Notes under the pieces: model-generated
What the model was told of the DNA's origin: nothing
Database searches by the model: none
What the model saw: only the letters and a program-made list of their open reading frames with translations
In this document: positions 22,874 to 31,716 of the stretch, piece by piece
How positions within the stretch are numbered: the first letter of the stretch is position 1
Layout: each line of letters opens with the position of its first letter
From: Berkiella_A sp050252335
GTDB taxonomy: Bacteria > Pseudomonadota > Gammaproteobacteria > Berkiellales > Berkiellaceae
Length of the DNA stretch: 31,739 nucleotides
Assembly (NCBI GenBank): GCA_050252335.1
Contig: JBFWLB010000033.1
Coordinates: forward strand, 1 to 31,739
Direction of reading: 5' to 3'
Translations under genes and position numbers: made by a program

Positions 22874-24655
22874 ATGCCCAAAAATTTAAGATCTTTCGTT
22901 TGGTATTTTTTAAAATCACATCGTTGGGCTTTGAGTGTTTTTGCCGTTGTGACTGTCGTTTGGTCGATTGAGCTCTCTTTAAGTCCCTATCTTCTAAAAA
23001 TGGTCATTGATGGTGTGATTCGTACAGCGGCTTCGCCCGATCAAATGCTAGCCGTCATTATATTGCCAGCCATATTGTACCCATGCATGTCAATTATCAT
23101 CAATCTCAATTTCAGAATGTTTGATTATACCTGCTTAAAAATTTTTCCAAAAATAAGAGCAGATATTGTTACCTCTATGTTTGAGTATCTTTCTAGGCAC
23201 TCACATCGCTATTTTGCTCAGCATTTCTCTGGAAATTTATCAAAGAAAATATTTGATCTGTATTCGGGGATTGAGCCGATTATTCAGATCCCCAATACTA
23301 ATTTTATTCCTGTAACAATTGCTACAATACTTGCTTCGGTTGTCATGTACTCCGTACACCCCATATTTTGTGCTGTATTGTCGTTATGGACAGTGTTTTT
23401 TGTGAGTATCTCATATACGCTTTCCAAGCATTCTGAGGCTTTATCTTATGCATTATCAGAGACGGATAATCAATTGGGCGGTAATGTGGTTGATAGTATT
23501 TCTAATATGATCAGTGCAAAGATATTTTCTAATACACGCTATGAAAAAACACTTATTTCTGATGCAGCGATAAAATTAATCGATAAAGATCGAAACTTGC
23601 AAATGCATATGCTGAAAACATTTTTTGTTCAAGGTCTTATGGTGACTGTTTTGTCTGCCTCCATGATGGGGGGCTTGGTGTATGGGAGATTGCATAACTG
23701 GGTATCAGTGGGTGATTTTGCATTAGTGCTCAATTTATCAGGCTATATTATTATGAATGTGTGGAATGTTGGGAAAGAAATGATACGTTTTTCTAAAGAA
23801 GTAGGAAAGTGTAAACAAGCATTGAAAATTATTTCTGAACCGCATGAGATTCAAGAACTTCCCAATGCTGCGCCTCTTATTCTAACAAAAGGCAATATAA
23901 AATTTGAACAAGTAGATTTTGTTTATACAGCGAATCACCCTCTCTTTAATGAACTGAGTGTGGAAATTATTGCCGGTCAAAAAGTAGGATTAGTTGGGTA
24001 TTCCGGTGGTGGTAAATCAACTTTTGTGAAGCTTTTGTTGCGATTACATGATGTAAATAGTGGACGTATTCTGATTGATGATCAAGATATTAAAACAGTG
24101 CGCAAAGACAGCTTGCGCAATCATATTGGATTTATTCCACAAGATACAGAACTTTTTCATCGCTCTGTTTTCGATAATATTCGCTATGGACGATTAGAGG
24201 CAAGCGAAGCAGAAATCATTGCTGCTTCTAAAAAAGCACATTGTCATGAATTTATTGAGCAATTACCCGAGGGCTATCAATCATTGGTGGGTGAGCGTGG
24301 CATTAAATTATCCGGTGGGCAAAAGCAACGTATTGCGATTGCAAGAGCCATTTTAAAAAATGCACCTATCCTACTACTGGATGAGGCTACATCTGCTTTA
24401 GATTCTGTTACAGAACGCTATATTCAAGAAAGTTTGCATGCCATGATGGAAAATAAAACCACCATTGTTATTGCGCATCGCCTTTCTACTTTATCGGAGA
24501 TGGATAGAATATTGTTTTTCAAAGATGGAAAAATTATAGAAGATGGTTCATTTGAAACATTATTGAAAATACCGGATGGGCATTTTAAATGTCTCTGGGA
24601 AATGCAAGCAGGGGGTTTTATTCCAGATATGCCTTTTCCAGAGAGGCTTGAATAA
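22874..24655 (+). CDS. ABC-type exporter, fused TMD-NBD half-transporter (MsbA/ABCB-like)
   Basis: 593 aa. The N-terminal half carries about six membrane helices of the type IV exporter fold. The NBD has Walker A LVGYSGGGKST, Q-loop FIPQDTELF, signature LSGGQKQR, Walker B ILLLDEATSALD and H-loop IAHRLST, so all ATPase residues are intact. The ATG at 22874 has AGG at good spacing. It functions as a homodimer exporting lipids, peptides or drugs; the substrate is unknown. No C39 peptidase domain is present, so it is not an obvious exporter for the double-glycine-leader peptide at 2451-2684. Its stop overlaps the start of the next gene (TAATG), meaning tight coupling to an APH-fold phosphotransferase. 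Confidence 0.92.
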   Translation: MPKNLRSFVWYFLKSHRWALSVFAVVTVVWSIELSLSPYLLKMVIDGVIRTAASPDQMLAVIILPAILYPCMSIIINLNFRMFDYTCLKIFPKIRADIVTSMFEYLSRHSHRYFAQHFSGNLSKKIFDLYSGIEPIIQIPNTNFIPVTIATILASVVMYSVHPIFCAVLSLWTVFFVSISYTLSKHSEALSYALSETDNQLGGNVVDSISNMISAKIFSNTRYEKTLISDAAIKLIDKDRNLQMHMLKTFFVQGLMVTVLSASMMGGLVYGRLHNWVSVGDFALVLNLSGYIIMNVWNVGKEMIRFSKEVGKCKQALKIISEPHEIQELPNAAPLILTKGNIKFEQVDFVYTANHPLFNELSVEIIAGQKVGLVGYSGGGKSTFVKLLLRLHDVNSGRILIDDQDIKTVRKDSLRNHIGFIPQDTELFHRSVFDNIRYGRLEASEAEIIAASKKAHCHEFIEQLPEGYQSLVGERGIKLSGGQKQRIAIARAILKNAPILLLDEATSALDSVTERYIQESLHAMMENKTTIVIAHRLSTLSEMDRILFFKDGKIIEDGSFETLLKIPDGHFKCLWEMQAGGFIPDMPFPERLE

Positions 24656-25632
24656 TGCATAATCACAAAGCAGTCGTTCACTGGTGCGAAACAACTCTTA
24701 AAAGTAAAGGCTATTGCTTGCTTGGAACGGTAGAAGCTGTTCGGCTAATGCTATGGTCAAAGGTGTATCGAATTTTAACATCAGAAGGATATATTTATAT
24801 CAAACAGATGACGACACCTTTTGCGATTGAAGCAAAATTAATTCATTATCTTGCTGGTAGAGAGCAGCCTGCCTTGCCAACATTGATTGCTTATAATGAA
24901 GCTTTACTTTGTTTTATGATGCTGGACTCAGGGACTACTTTACGAACAATCTTGAAGCAATATTATGATATAGATATTGTTACCCAGGGGCTTGTTACAT
25001 ATGCAAATATACAGCAAGAAATGAGTCAATCTCTTGAGGCACTTTTAGCTTTGGGTGTGCCTGATTGGCGGCTTCAGTGTTTACCCAGACATTATCATGC
25101 TCTTTTGAGTCATGAAGCTTGGTTGTTAAATGATGGCTTGACTGCTCCTGAGCTTGATGACTTAAAAAACACACATTCACAGTTTGTTGAGATTTGTGAG
25201 CAACTTGCCTCTTATAAAATACCAGAGACAATAGAGCATTGTGATTTTCAAGATAATAATCTTTTACTTCAACAAGAGTTTGTTACGATTAACGATTGGG
25301 CGGATGCTGTGATAGCGCATCCATTTTTTTCCTTACATTCATTTTTGCAGAGCGCTCGGCGTAATCATGGTTTTGCAGAAAATAGTACAATAGATAATGC
25401 ACTCAAAAATGCTTATTTACAAGCTTGGATTGGTTTTGAATCAGATCAAAGGCTATTAGAAATATATGATTTAACTAAGATCCTTCATCCAATTAAATTT
25501 GCAATGAGTTTCTATCGTATCACTTTGTGTGTAGAGACAGAGGCAGATAATGTTGAACTTAGTGAATATAAAGGCACAATTACGCAAGCATTGAGAGTAT
25601 TCATTGATGAGATGCAAACTTTGAAAAGATAA
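24655..25632 (+). CDS. APH-fold phosphotransferase (aminoglycoside/choline kinase-like)
   Basis: 325 aa of the APH/kinase-like fold. The N-lobe strand YIYIKQMTTPFAIEAKLIHYL supplies the ATP-binding Lys and helix C Glu. The catalytic loop IEHCDFQDNNLLL (HxDxxxxN) is followed by INDWADAVIAHPFFSLHSFL, where the DFG position is Asp-Trp as in APH enzymes. Possible substrates are aminoglycosides, choline, hydroxylated metabolites or sugar alcohols. The start overlaps the ABC exporter stop by one base, with GAGG eight bases upstream. The pair may modify and export the same compound, or give self-protection; this is inference. Confidence 0.85.
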   Translation: MHNHKAVVHWCETTLKSKGYCLLGTVEAVRLMLWSKVYRILTSEGYIYIKQMTTPFAIEAKLIHYLAGREQPALPTLIAYNEALLCFMMLDSGTTLRTILKQYYDIDIVTQGLVTYANIQQEMSQSLEALLALGVPDWRLQCLPRHYHALLSHEAWLLNDGLTAPELDDLKNTHSQFVEICEQLASYKIPETIEHCDFQDNNLLLQQEFVTINDWADAVIAHPFFSLHSFLQSARRNHGFAENSTIDNALKNAYLQAWIGFESDQRLLEIYDLTKILHPIKFAMSFYRITLCVETEADNVELSEYKGTITQALRVFIDEMQTLKR

Positions 25633-25654
25633 CCCCTAAGATAGGACTATAAGC

Positions 25655-26629
25655 ATGATCAAAACATACAAAAAGAAAGATGGAAAATTGTATGAAGGTG
25701 AAGCAGATTTCTCTACACTGACTAAAAAGGATATTATATGGTTTGATATGATCAGTCCTGATGCTGCAGAAGAAAGAAATTTAGAAGAAATTTTAGGTAT
25801 TGATGCGCCAACCCCTAAGGAAATGCAAGAGTTGGAATCTTCCAGTCGTCTTTATGCGGAAGGTGGCGCAATTTATCTTACAACAACTTTGGTCACCCAA
25901 GCAGATTCAGAGAATCCACAAACTAAATCTGTAACTTTTATCGTAAAAGATAAAGTACTTGTTACCTTAAGATATTCTGATCCTAAAGCATTTACTCTCT
26001 TTTTAAATCGTGCATCCCGTATCTCTGGTTCTAAAATTGAAGATGGTTTTCAGGTGTTTTTAGGATTAATGGAAGCTGTTATTGATCGATTATCAGATAG
26101 TTTGGAAATGATCGGGAAAAATTTAGATGAAACCTCGCATATTGTCTTTCAAAATAATGGGGTCGATGAAGAGAAGAATAATGACTTGCAAAATATATTA
26201 AAAAATATTGGTAGGCAAGGTGATTTAAATGGAAAAATTAGAGAAAGTTTACTCAGCCTCTCCAGGGTATTTAGTTATTTATTAATGGTTGGCTCTGAGC
26301 ATAAAGCAAAACATAAAGAGGTGTTGGATACTTATGCAAAGGATATTAGCTCATTATCAGAGCATGCTACTTATATTTCAAATAAAGTAAATTTGTTGCT
26401 GGATGCAACCTTAGGTCTTATTAATATTGAACAAAATGCGATCATTAAGATATTCTCAGTAGCCGCGGTTGTGTTCTTACCACCCACCTTAATTGCCAGT
26501 ATTTATGGGATGAACTATAAATATATGCCTGAGCTTGATTGGCTATTTGGTTATCCATTTGCCATTGGTTTGATGATTGTTTCAGCGATCTTGCCTTTTT
26601 GCTATTTTAAATATCGCCGATGGCTATAG
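25655..26629 (+). CDS. corA: CorA-family divalent metal (Mg/Co) transporter
   Basis: 324 aa. The N-terminal soluble domain and long helices are followed by two C-terminal membrane segments. The diagnostic GMN triplet at the end of TM1 (FLPPTLIASIYGMNYKYMPEL) and the basic C-terminus (YFKYRRWL) are present. It forms pentameric channels for Mg2+ and Co2+/Ni2+. AGGA about ten bases before the ATG supports the start. It follows the APH gene after 22 nt, so it may be co-transcribed, but a functional link is not evident. Confidence 0.94.
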   Translation: MIKTYKKKDGKLYEGEADFSTLTKKDIIWFDMISPDAAEERNLEEILGIDAPTPKEMQELESSSRLYAEGGAIYLTTTLVTQADSENPQTKSVTFIVKDKVLVTLRYSDPKAFTLFLNRASRISGSKIEDGFQVFLGLMEAVIDRLSDSLEMIGKNLDETSHIVFQNNGVDEEKNNDLQNILKNIGRQGDLNGKIRESLLSLSRVFSYLLMVGSEHKAKHKEVLDTYAKDISSLSEHATYISNKVNLLLDATLGLINIEQNAIIKIFSVAAVVFLPPTLIASIYGMNYKYMPELDWLFGYPFAIGLMIVSAILPFCYFKYRRWL

Positions 26630-26655
26630 TGAATTTTAAAAGATGAGAGATTTAG

Positions 26656-26676
26656 GGTGGGCAAGTAATGCCCACC
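26656..26676. terminator. Hairpin between convergent corA and glucosaminidase genes
   Basis: GGTGGGCA-AGTAA-TGCCCACC is a perfect 8-bp GC-rich stem 27 nt past corA and 16 nt past the facing gene. No U tract follows on either side, so it would have to act with Rho or as an mRNA end. Confidence 0.55.
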
Positions 26677-26691
26677 AAGCAGTCTATGTGT

Positions 26692-27267
26692 TTATACTAA
26701 GCACTTAAGGATTTTGCTTTGATAGACAGAGAATATTTTTTTAGCATAGGAAGGATCGGTTGCATAACCTGATTTTTGCAGATTAATTAAAAAGTCATAG
26801 GGGCTTTCTGCTTCTAGCGCTGCTTGATAACGTGAACATCTTTTAAGCATTGCAACGTAATCTGAGAAGGATTCTTGAAAGCCATCATACGCTCTAAAAC
26901 CAGCAACTTCTTTCACCAATTTACCACGTCTATATTCTTTCGTATTGGTGATTACCTTTTTTTGTGAGGCGCGTTGAGAGGATTTGACACCAAATATATT
27001 GTAGCTACTGGAGCCATCGCGACATTTAGGGATCTTTTTGCCCCAGTTGGTTTCATGCGCGGCTTGGGCTACGAGTACTTTGGGATCAATGCCTAGCTCT
27101 TTTGCTGCTTCTTTAGCATGTGGGTAAATGGTTTGTGCAAAGTCAGCTGCCGAGTTGAATTTTGTTTTCTGGGCAGGCTGATCTTCAGCCATGCTGACAG
27201 TGGATACCATCAAACATAATGTCAAAAGCAGTGCATAAATGAAGTTATTTTTTCTTTGTGAAATCAT
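26692..27267 (-). CDS. Secreted glucosaminidase-type peptidoglycan hydrolase (FlgJ C-terminal domain)
   Basis: 191 aa. The signal peptide (NNFIYALLLTLCLMVSTVSMA) is followed by a glycoside-hydrolase-73 domain. Motifs are AKELGIDPKVLVAQAAHETNWGKKI (catalytic Glu in HETNWG), SYNIFGVKSS, EYRRGKLVKEVAGFRAYDGFQESFSDYVAML and SGYATDPSYAKKI. The domain equals the C-terminal half of FlgJ; the N-terminal rod-scaffold half is missing and no flagellar genes are nearby. It is therefore probably a free-standing periplasmic or secreted beta-N-acetylglucosaminidase used in wall remodelling. It is divergent from the ATPase gene. Confidence 0.9.
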   Translation of the reverse strand: MISQRKNNFIYALLLTLCLMVSTVSMAEDQPAQKTKFNSAADFAQTIYPHAKEAAKELGIDPKVLVAQAAHETNWGKKIPKCRDGSSSYNIFGVKSSQRASQKKVITNTKEYRRGKLVKEVAGFRAYDGFQESFSDYVAMLKRCSRYQAALEAESPYDFLINLQKSGYATDPSYAKKIFSVYQSKILKCLV

Positions 27268-27394
27268 ACGGTAAATCTTCTAACACCAAATTTAGTTTTA
27301 ATAATAACTTTTAATGAGGGGCTATGATATCGGCTCTTGAAGCAATTGTCAAAAATCAAGAATATCAACTAACATATTTGAAAAGGGGGCTTCT

Positions 27395-27958
27395 ATGAAA
27401 ATAGAGCTAAAAAATGCTCAGCCATTATTTGTTATTACAGGTGCAATGGGGAGCGGAAAATCAACGATTGTGCGGCAGTTAAGAACACTTGGATTTTGCT
27501 GTGTGGATGAGCCAGCGCGTGAAATTTTAAAAGAGCAACGCGCGATTGATGGAGAGGGTGTTTATGATAAAGATAAAAAATTATTTAAAGAATTAATGTT
27601 ATCACGTTCATTGTTGCGCTATGAAGAAATGAAGGACAAGCAGACACCTTGCTTTTTTGATCGAGGTATTCCAGACAATGTGGCATATGCGCGTTTGTTT
27701 GAGTTGGATGATAGTGCAGATATGAGAGCCTCAAAGCTTTATCGATACAATACAAATATTTTTTTATTACCCGCTTGGAAAGATATTTATGCTACCGATG
27801 ATGAACGTACTATCTCATTTGAGGAAGCCCATAACTTTGGAGAAGCTATTTCATCCATTTATCGTGGCTTAGGTTATAAGCTGATAGAGGTGCCTTTTGA
27901 TACACCTTCAGCTAGAGCGAAGTTTATTATTAACTATGTACTGGATATTTTATCTTAA
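27395..27958 (+). CDS. P-loop ATPase/kinase (AAA_28, NadR/TTD14-like)
   Basis: 187 aa. Walker A is VITGAMGSGKSTIVRQL. CCVDEPAREILKEQ, then CFFDRGIPDNVAYARLF (an Asp-Arg-Gly motif at the Walker B-like position) and NTNIFLLPAWKDIYATDDERTISFEEA follow. This pattern is typical of the AAA_28/NadR-type nucleoside-kinase-like family, in which the ERT-x-EEA segment is the lid. AGGGGGC six bases before the ATG supports the start. It is monocistronic. The substrate is unknown; phosphorylation of a small molecule is likely. Confidence 0.85.
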   Translation: MKIELKNAQPLFVITGAMGSGKSTIVRQLRTLGFCCVDEPAREILKEQRAIDGEGVYDKDKKLFKELMLSRSLLRYEEMKDKQTPCFFDRGIPDNVAYARLFELDDSADMRASKLYRYNTNIFLLPAWKDIYATDDERTISFEEAHNFGEAISSIYRGLGYKLIEVPFDTPSARAKFIINYVLDILS

Positions 27959-28102
27959 GCTATTTGTTTTGAGTGGTTATGCCGGAAATTATTATCCAGT
28001 ATCTATAATTTTTGATAGCCCTGAATAAAGTTACCTTGCTTGATAAATTGAGATCTTGTTCTAAGCTTAAAAACATAGACTCAGATTTTAGGGATTAGAT
28101 CA

Positions 28103-28549
28103 ATGAGGCTCGGCATTATCATCATACCTTTGGGATTATTGGGGTGTACAACCATGCTTCATGCAAATACTAGCAAAATACCCAGTCTTCCAAATTTAAA
28201 ATTATTGATGCCGCTACTGTTAGATGGGGCAGAGTCATATGATGCTGTTGAGCAAAACGAGATCAAAAATAATCGAGATTTCTTATATCGTTCTCCAGAG
28301 AGTACACGAAAAAAGAATTCTTTTCTATCGCCACACAACATAAGGCAATATGTTCAAAATTTGCGAAAATATTCAGAATTACAAGTCACCAATCAACTTG
28401 CTGTGACAGTAGGCACCTTCAAACTCTCTCCATTGAGTGACAAGCAAATGCAGCTCATTGAAACGCACGAAGCATTTTTGCCACGTACAAACAACGTGAG
28501 TGATGATGCAGACAGAGGCTATGGTATCAAATTCCGTTACACGCTTTAA
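28103..28549 (+). CDS. Small putative lipoprotein of unknown function (148 aa)
   Basis: The N-terminus MRLGIIIIPLGLLGCTTML has a lipobox (LLGC) that predicts a lipidated envelope protein. The remaining 130 residues lack a known domain. They include LPNLKLLMPLLLDG, a charged stretch (NNRDFLYRSPESTRKKN) and a C-terminus (LAVTVGTFKLSP...GYGIKFRYTL) with the alternating pattern of beta strands. It could be a fragment of, or a partner for, an outer-membrane barrel. AGGG lies about ten bases upstream. It is convergent with the 657-aa gene after only 26 nt. Confidence 0.65.
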   Translation: MRLGIIIIPLGLLGCTTMLHANTSKIPSLPNLKLLMPLLLDGAESYDAVEQNEIKNNRDFLYRSPESTRKKNSFLSPHNIRQYVQNLRKYSELQVTNQLAVTVGTFKLSPLSDKQMQLIETHEAFLPRTNNVSDDADRGYGIKFRYTL

Positions 28550-28575
28550 GATATTGCACAATTTAAGTCTGATGC

Positions 28576-30549
28576 TTACAATCTTCGCTTATTTTTTTTC
28601 ATTTCTGTATTGGACGCTAAACTCTTCGAAGAAGTAGATTGAGCACCCTCTGTCGGTGTTTCTTTATTTTGAGTAGAAACGGACGTGCTACGAATACTAT
28701 AGGATTTGGTTGTAGGTAAAGAAATCTTGGCATCTACTTCTTGAGTAGTCATTTTGTGTATATCGCAAGCTGCCTGTGGTGCCTTATCTGTTTGAGTGCG
28801 ACGATACATGGGTTGTAATTGCTCTCCGTAATAGGAATCAATGACTGAGAATCCTAATTGATTCATAATGTGGGGTGCTTCAATGCCAGAATCCATTTGT
28901 GCTTCGAATAAATCATTGTGTAAACTCATGACGATGCCATGACCGGAAAAAGAGGCCAAATCTTTCGGTATATTCGGACGAATGATTAAATTTGCTTGAA
29001 TTTCTTTCCATACATCTAAAAAAGAGTTGCCATTTATTTTAACCTGCGCATTTCGAATGATTTGGTTAGGGCCTGGCATAAAGGGTAATCTTAATAAATG
29101 TGCCAAGGTTGGGTTCAGTTCTAAAATTGCATTAAATGCTGTACGGGAAACGGAGGCTCCCCAAAGAAAACGTGCAGATTGCACGTAGCAATATGCCAAA
29201 TATTGCTCTTCTCCCATTAACGCTTGCTTTTTGTCTTTCAGAGAAACATGGTTTTCATCGTATAAATGATCAAGTTCCTTATATTTTTCCCAAGCAGGAA
29301 AGAAAATAGATACGGTTTCTTCCATTTTTTTTCTTAAGCTAGGATCTGCTTTAATCATTTCTGTAATATGGTACTCTAAAAAATTTTCTTTTGAAAAAGA
29401 TTGAAAACTCCATGGATTATATTTTTCTGCTGACATGGCTTCTCGGAACTCAATAAAAGCATCATAGTCAGGATGCCCTTCCTGAATAGGGTTATTATTT
29501 GAATCTAAGCCCATACCGAATAATATGAGTTGACATAAACTAGACATATAATATGAATGCACTTGTGATTCTGCCGGTAGATAGCGATATTTGAATGCCA
29601 TTTCAAATCCTAAAACAGAAGGGGATGAAAAAAGCAATACAGTTTTCTCAGGTAAATCTAATAGCGCTTTTTGCTCAGGATTTAACTTAAAATATCGGTG
29701 AGTAGTCGCTGAGTGATAGGGATTGTTTTGAAAATCAATGCCCAGGGATTCTGGATTTGCTTTACTGGCAGTGGCGGGGAACAATCGATCATAACTCTCT
29801 TCGATGTTGGACCAATAGTCATTTGCTAGGCTAGAGATTTGTGAGTACATTCCGGCATCTTCCACTTCTTCCATACTCTCACTAGCGGTAACGGTGCTTG
29901 CAGTTGTCTGCGAATGGCTAAGGTTTGGATCTCCTTTTGCATTTTGTTCATGCAGAGTGGGGGCGCTAATCATACTGGTACCAGGGATAATAGGAAGTGC
30001 AATATCCCAGTCTGCACTATCATTGACTTCTGTTAATGCAAGGTATTCTTTTTGCTGCTCATCAAAACAAAGTGCTTTACCATCGTTCCAAACTAAAGGC
30101 AGTGTTTTAAAGGCAGCGTGCAAATGTTCCCAAGCAAGATCTTCCGGCAGTGTATTTGCATCGGTGAAATTATAGGGGTAGAGCATCATATTTGCGTAAT
30201 TTGTGATGGGGTTCCAAGTATTGTCGACACGAACACCATCTGCCCTATAGATATGGCCATTCAAAAGGCCTTTTGTAAGTTGTCTTTTTTGGTATTCGGA
30301 AAATGGGCCTTTGGCTTCGTGTAAAGCGGTAATAGCTTTTTGCCAGCTCTTAGTACATTTAAAGGTTTCTGGCAACCACGCACGTTTTGTGTGCCAGCTT
30401 CCCTTTTTGTGTAAGTCCAAATCTTTTTTCTTTCCTGATCGAAGCGTGTTTAGTATTTGTAAATTGATAAATGGCATTAAGTGGCAGCTTGAATCGCGTT
30501 GTTGTGCAAAACAATATTCAGTAGGATGGGGCGCGCCTGACTTTGACAT
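28576..30549 (-). CDS. Large orphan protein of unknown function (657 aa), candidate effector
   Basis: The start at 30549 has GAGGA at ideal spacing. It is soluble, without a signal peptide or membrane segment. I recognise no domain; aromatic-rich segments (RVDNTWNPITNYANMMLYPYN, YKYLPAES-type motifs) suggest an enzyme-like globular core of about 580 residues interrupted by a low-complexity SQTTASTVTASESMEEVED linker near residue 215. The last 50 residues are Ser/Thr/Lys-rich (SYSIRSTSVSTQNKE, ending MKKNKRRL), resembling disordered secretion tails or a basic localisation signal. The gene stands alone between the lipoprotein gene and the second RAYT. Effector status is inferred from size, orphan nature and neighbourhood. 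Confidence 0.7.
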   Translation of the reverse strand: MSKSGAPHPTEYCFAQQRDSSCHLMPFINLQILNTLRSGKKKDLDLHKKGSWHTKRAWLPETFKCTKSWQKAITALHEAKGPFSEYQKRQLTKGLLNGHIYRADGVRVDNTWNPITNYANMMLYPYNFTDANTLPEDLAWEHLHAAFKTLPLVWNDGKALCFDEQQKEYLALTEVNDSADWDIALPIIPGTSMISAPTLHEQNAKGDPNLSHSQTTASTVTASESMEEVEDAGMYSQISSLANDYWSNIEESYDRLFPATASKANPESLGIDFQNNPYHSATTHRYFKLNPEQKALLDLPEKTVLLFSSPSVLGFEMAFKYRYLPAESQVHSYYMSSLCQLILFGMGLDSNNNPIQEGHPDYDAFIEFREAMSAEKYNPWSFQSFSKENFLEYHITEMIKADPSLRKKMEETVSIFFPAWEKYKELDHLYDENHVSLKDKKQALMGEEQYLAYCYVQSARFLWGASVSRTAFNAILELNPTLAHLLRLPFMPGPNQIIRNAQVKINGNSFLDVWKEIQANLIIRPNIPKDLASFSGHGIVMSLHNDLFEAQMDSGIEAPHIMNQLGFSVIDSYYGEQLQPMYRRTQTDKAPQAACDIHKMTTQEVDAKISLPTTKSYSIRSTSVSTQNKETPTEGAQSTSSKSLASNTEMKKNKRRL

Positions 30550-30637
30550 ATTACAATCCTCGTTAATGTGACTATATCATTCTGGTTGTCTTCACTTTTA
30601 ATTTAAGACTTTCAGTATGTATAAAGGGTTCCCCAGA

Positions 30638-30656
30638 TTATTCAGACACCCACAAT
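30638..30656 (+). repeat. REP-like left end motif of RAYT copy 2
   Basis: TTATTCAGACACCCACAAT lies 65 nt before the ATG. The related TATCTAGGACAGCCACAAT lies 67 nt before the ATG of copy 1. Shared sequence at equal distance suggests a conserved element end. Confidence 0.55.
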
Positions 30657-30720
30657 TGCCTTGACAATTAATTATTGAATAACTATATTTAATCATCGAT
30701 GAGGGATTATAAATTAAGTT

Positions 30721-31716
30721 ATGGCCACAGCTAGGACAGAGCAAATCAATTTAGAGGCAACGCCTTATTACCATTGCATGACGCGTTGTGTAAGGCGCAG
30801 CTACTTATGCGGTGTAGATAGCTATAACAATAGAGACTATTCACATCGTAAAGAATGGATGGTTTCCCGCCTTAAATATCTGGCAAGTGTCTTTGCCATT
30901 AAAATCTGTGCCTATGCCATCATGAGTAATCACTATCATGTGGTGTTGCATGTGAATGAAGAAGAGGCGAATACATGGAATACCGAAGAAATCATCCATC
31001 GTTGGTCTTCTCTTTTTCCCAAAGATGCCAAACAACATCAACATTTAGACTCAAAAATAAAACTATGGCGAGAGCGTTTAACAAGCATCAGCTGGTTTAT
31101 GCGTTGTTTAAATGAACCCATAGCAAGAGCTGCAAATGATGAAGATGAGTGCATGGGAAGGTTTTGGGAAGGGCGTTTCAAATCCCAAGCCTTGTTAGAT
31201 GAAGGCGCACTCTTAAGTGCAATGGTCTATGTCGATTTAAATCCTATTCGTGCGGGTCTTGCATTAACACCAGAGACATCAGAATTTACCTCTATTTATG
31301 AACGTATAAAAATGATTGCTCAGCAGTTGAATTCGAAAAATAAGCTGAAGAAAAATCACCCGAAACCAAGCGTATATGATTTACTAAAGCAACCCAAATC
31401 CCTAGTTCCTTTTGCTAATATTTCAGAAAATCAAGTTCATGCCATTGATTTTAAACTGTCTGATTACTTAGCGCTTGTGGATTGCACAGGCCGCATTATC
31501 AGAGAAGATAAAAAAGGTGCAATTCCAGAACACCTGATACCGATATTAAATCGTCTACGCTTGGATGTACGAAATTGGATACCCATGATAAAGCATTTTG
31601 AATCGAGTTTTTATCATGCCATTGGAAATGAAACACAGCTTCTCTACTTCAGTCAGCACAGAAAATGGATTGCGAAAGGGCGCACTGCTGCAAGAATGTT
31701 TTATAAAATCGCATAA
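30721..31716 (+). CDS. RAYT (REP-associated Y1 transposase), copy 2
   Basis: 331 aa and clearly homologous along its whole length to copy 1 at 4988-6004. Shared motifs are TPYYHxMxRCVRRS, MSNHYHVVLHV (HUH), SWFMRCLNEPIARA, GRFWEGRFKSQALLDEGAL and SAMVYVDLNPIRAG (catalytic Tyr). The reading frame is complete and catalytic residues are intact. A purine-rich GAGGGA lies about 15 nt before the ATG, the same unusual spacing as copy 1. Differences are spread over the length, including the linker near residue 210, so the copies are old paralogues and not a recent duplication. Its right flank is outside the window. Confidence 0.93.
   Translation: MATARTEQINLEATPYYHCMTRCVRRSYLCGVDSYNNRDYSHRKEWMVSRLKYLASVFAIKICAYAIMSNHYHVVLHVNEEEANTWNTEEIIHRWSSLFPKDAKQHQHLDSKIKLWRERLTSISWFMRCLNEPIARAANDEDECMGRFWEGRFKSQALLDEGALLSAMVYVDLNPIRAGLALTPETSEFTSIYERIKMIAQQLNSKNKLKKNHPKPSVYDLLKQPKSLVPFANISENQVHAIDFKLSDYLALVDCTGRIIREDKKGAIPEHLIPILNRLRLDVRNWIPMIKHFESSFYHAIGNETQLLYFSQHRKWIAKGRTAARMFYKIA

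Noticed and set aside
22874..24655. Dedicated exporter for the bacteriocin-like peptide
   Set aside because: It has no N-terminal C39 peptidase domain and is 20 kb away from the peptide gene.
4988..31716. A composite transposon bounded by the two RAYT genes
   Set aside because: The copies are too diverged and housekeeping genes lie between them; RAYTs are not known to move 25-kb segments.
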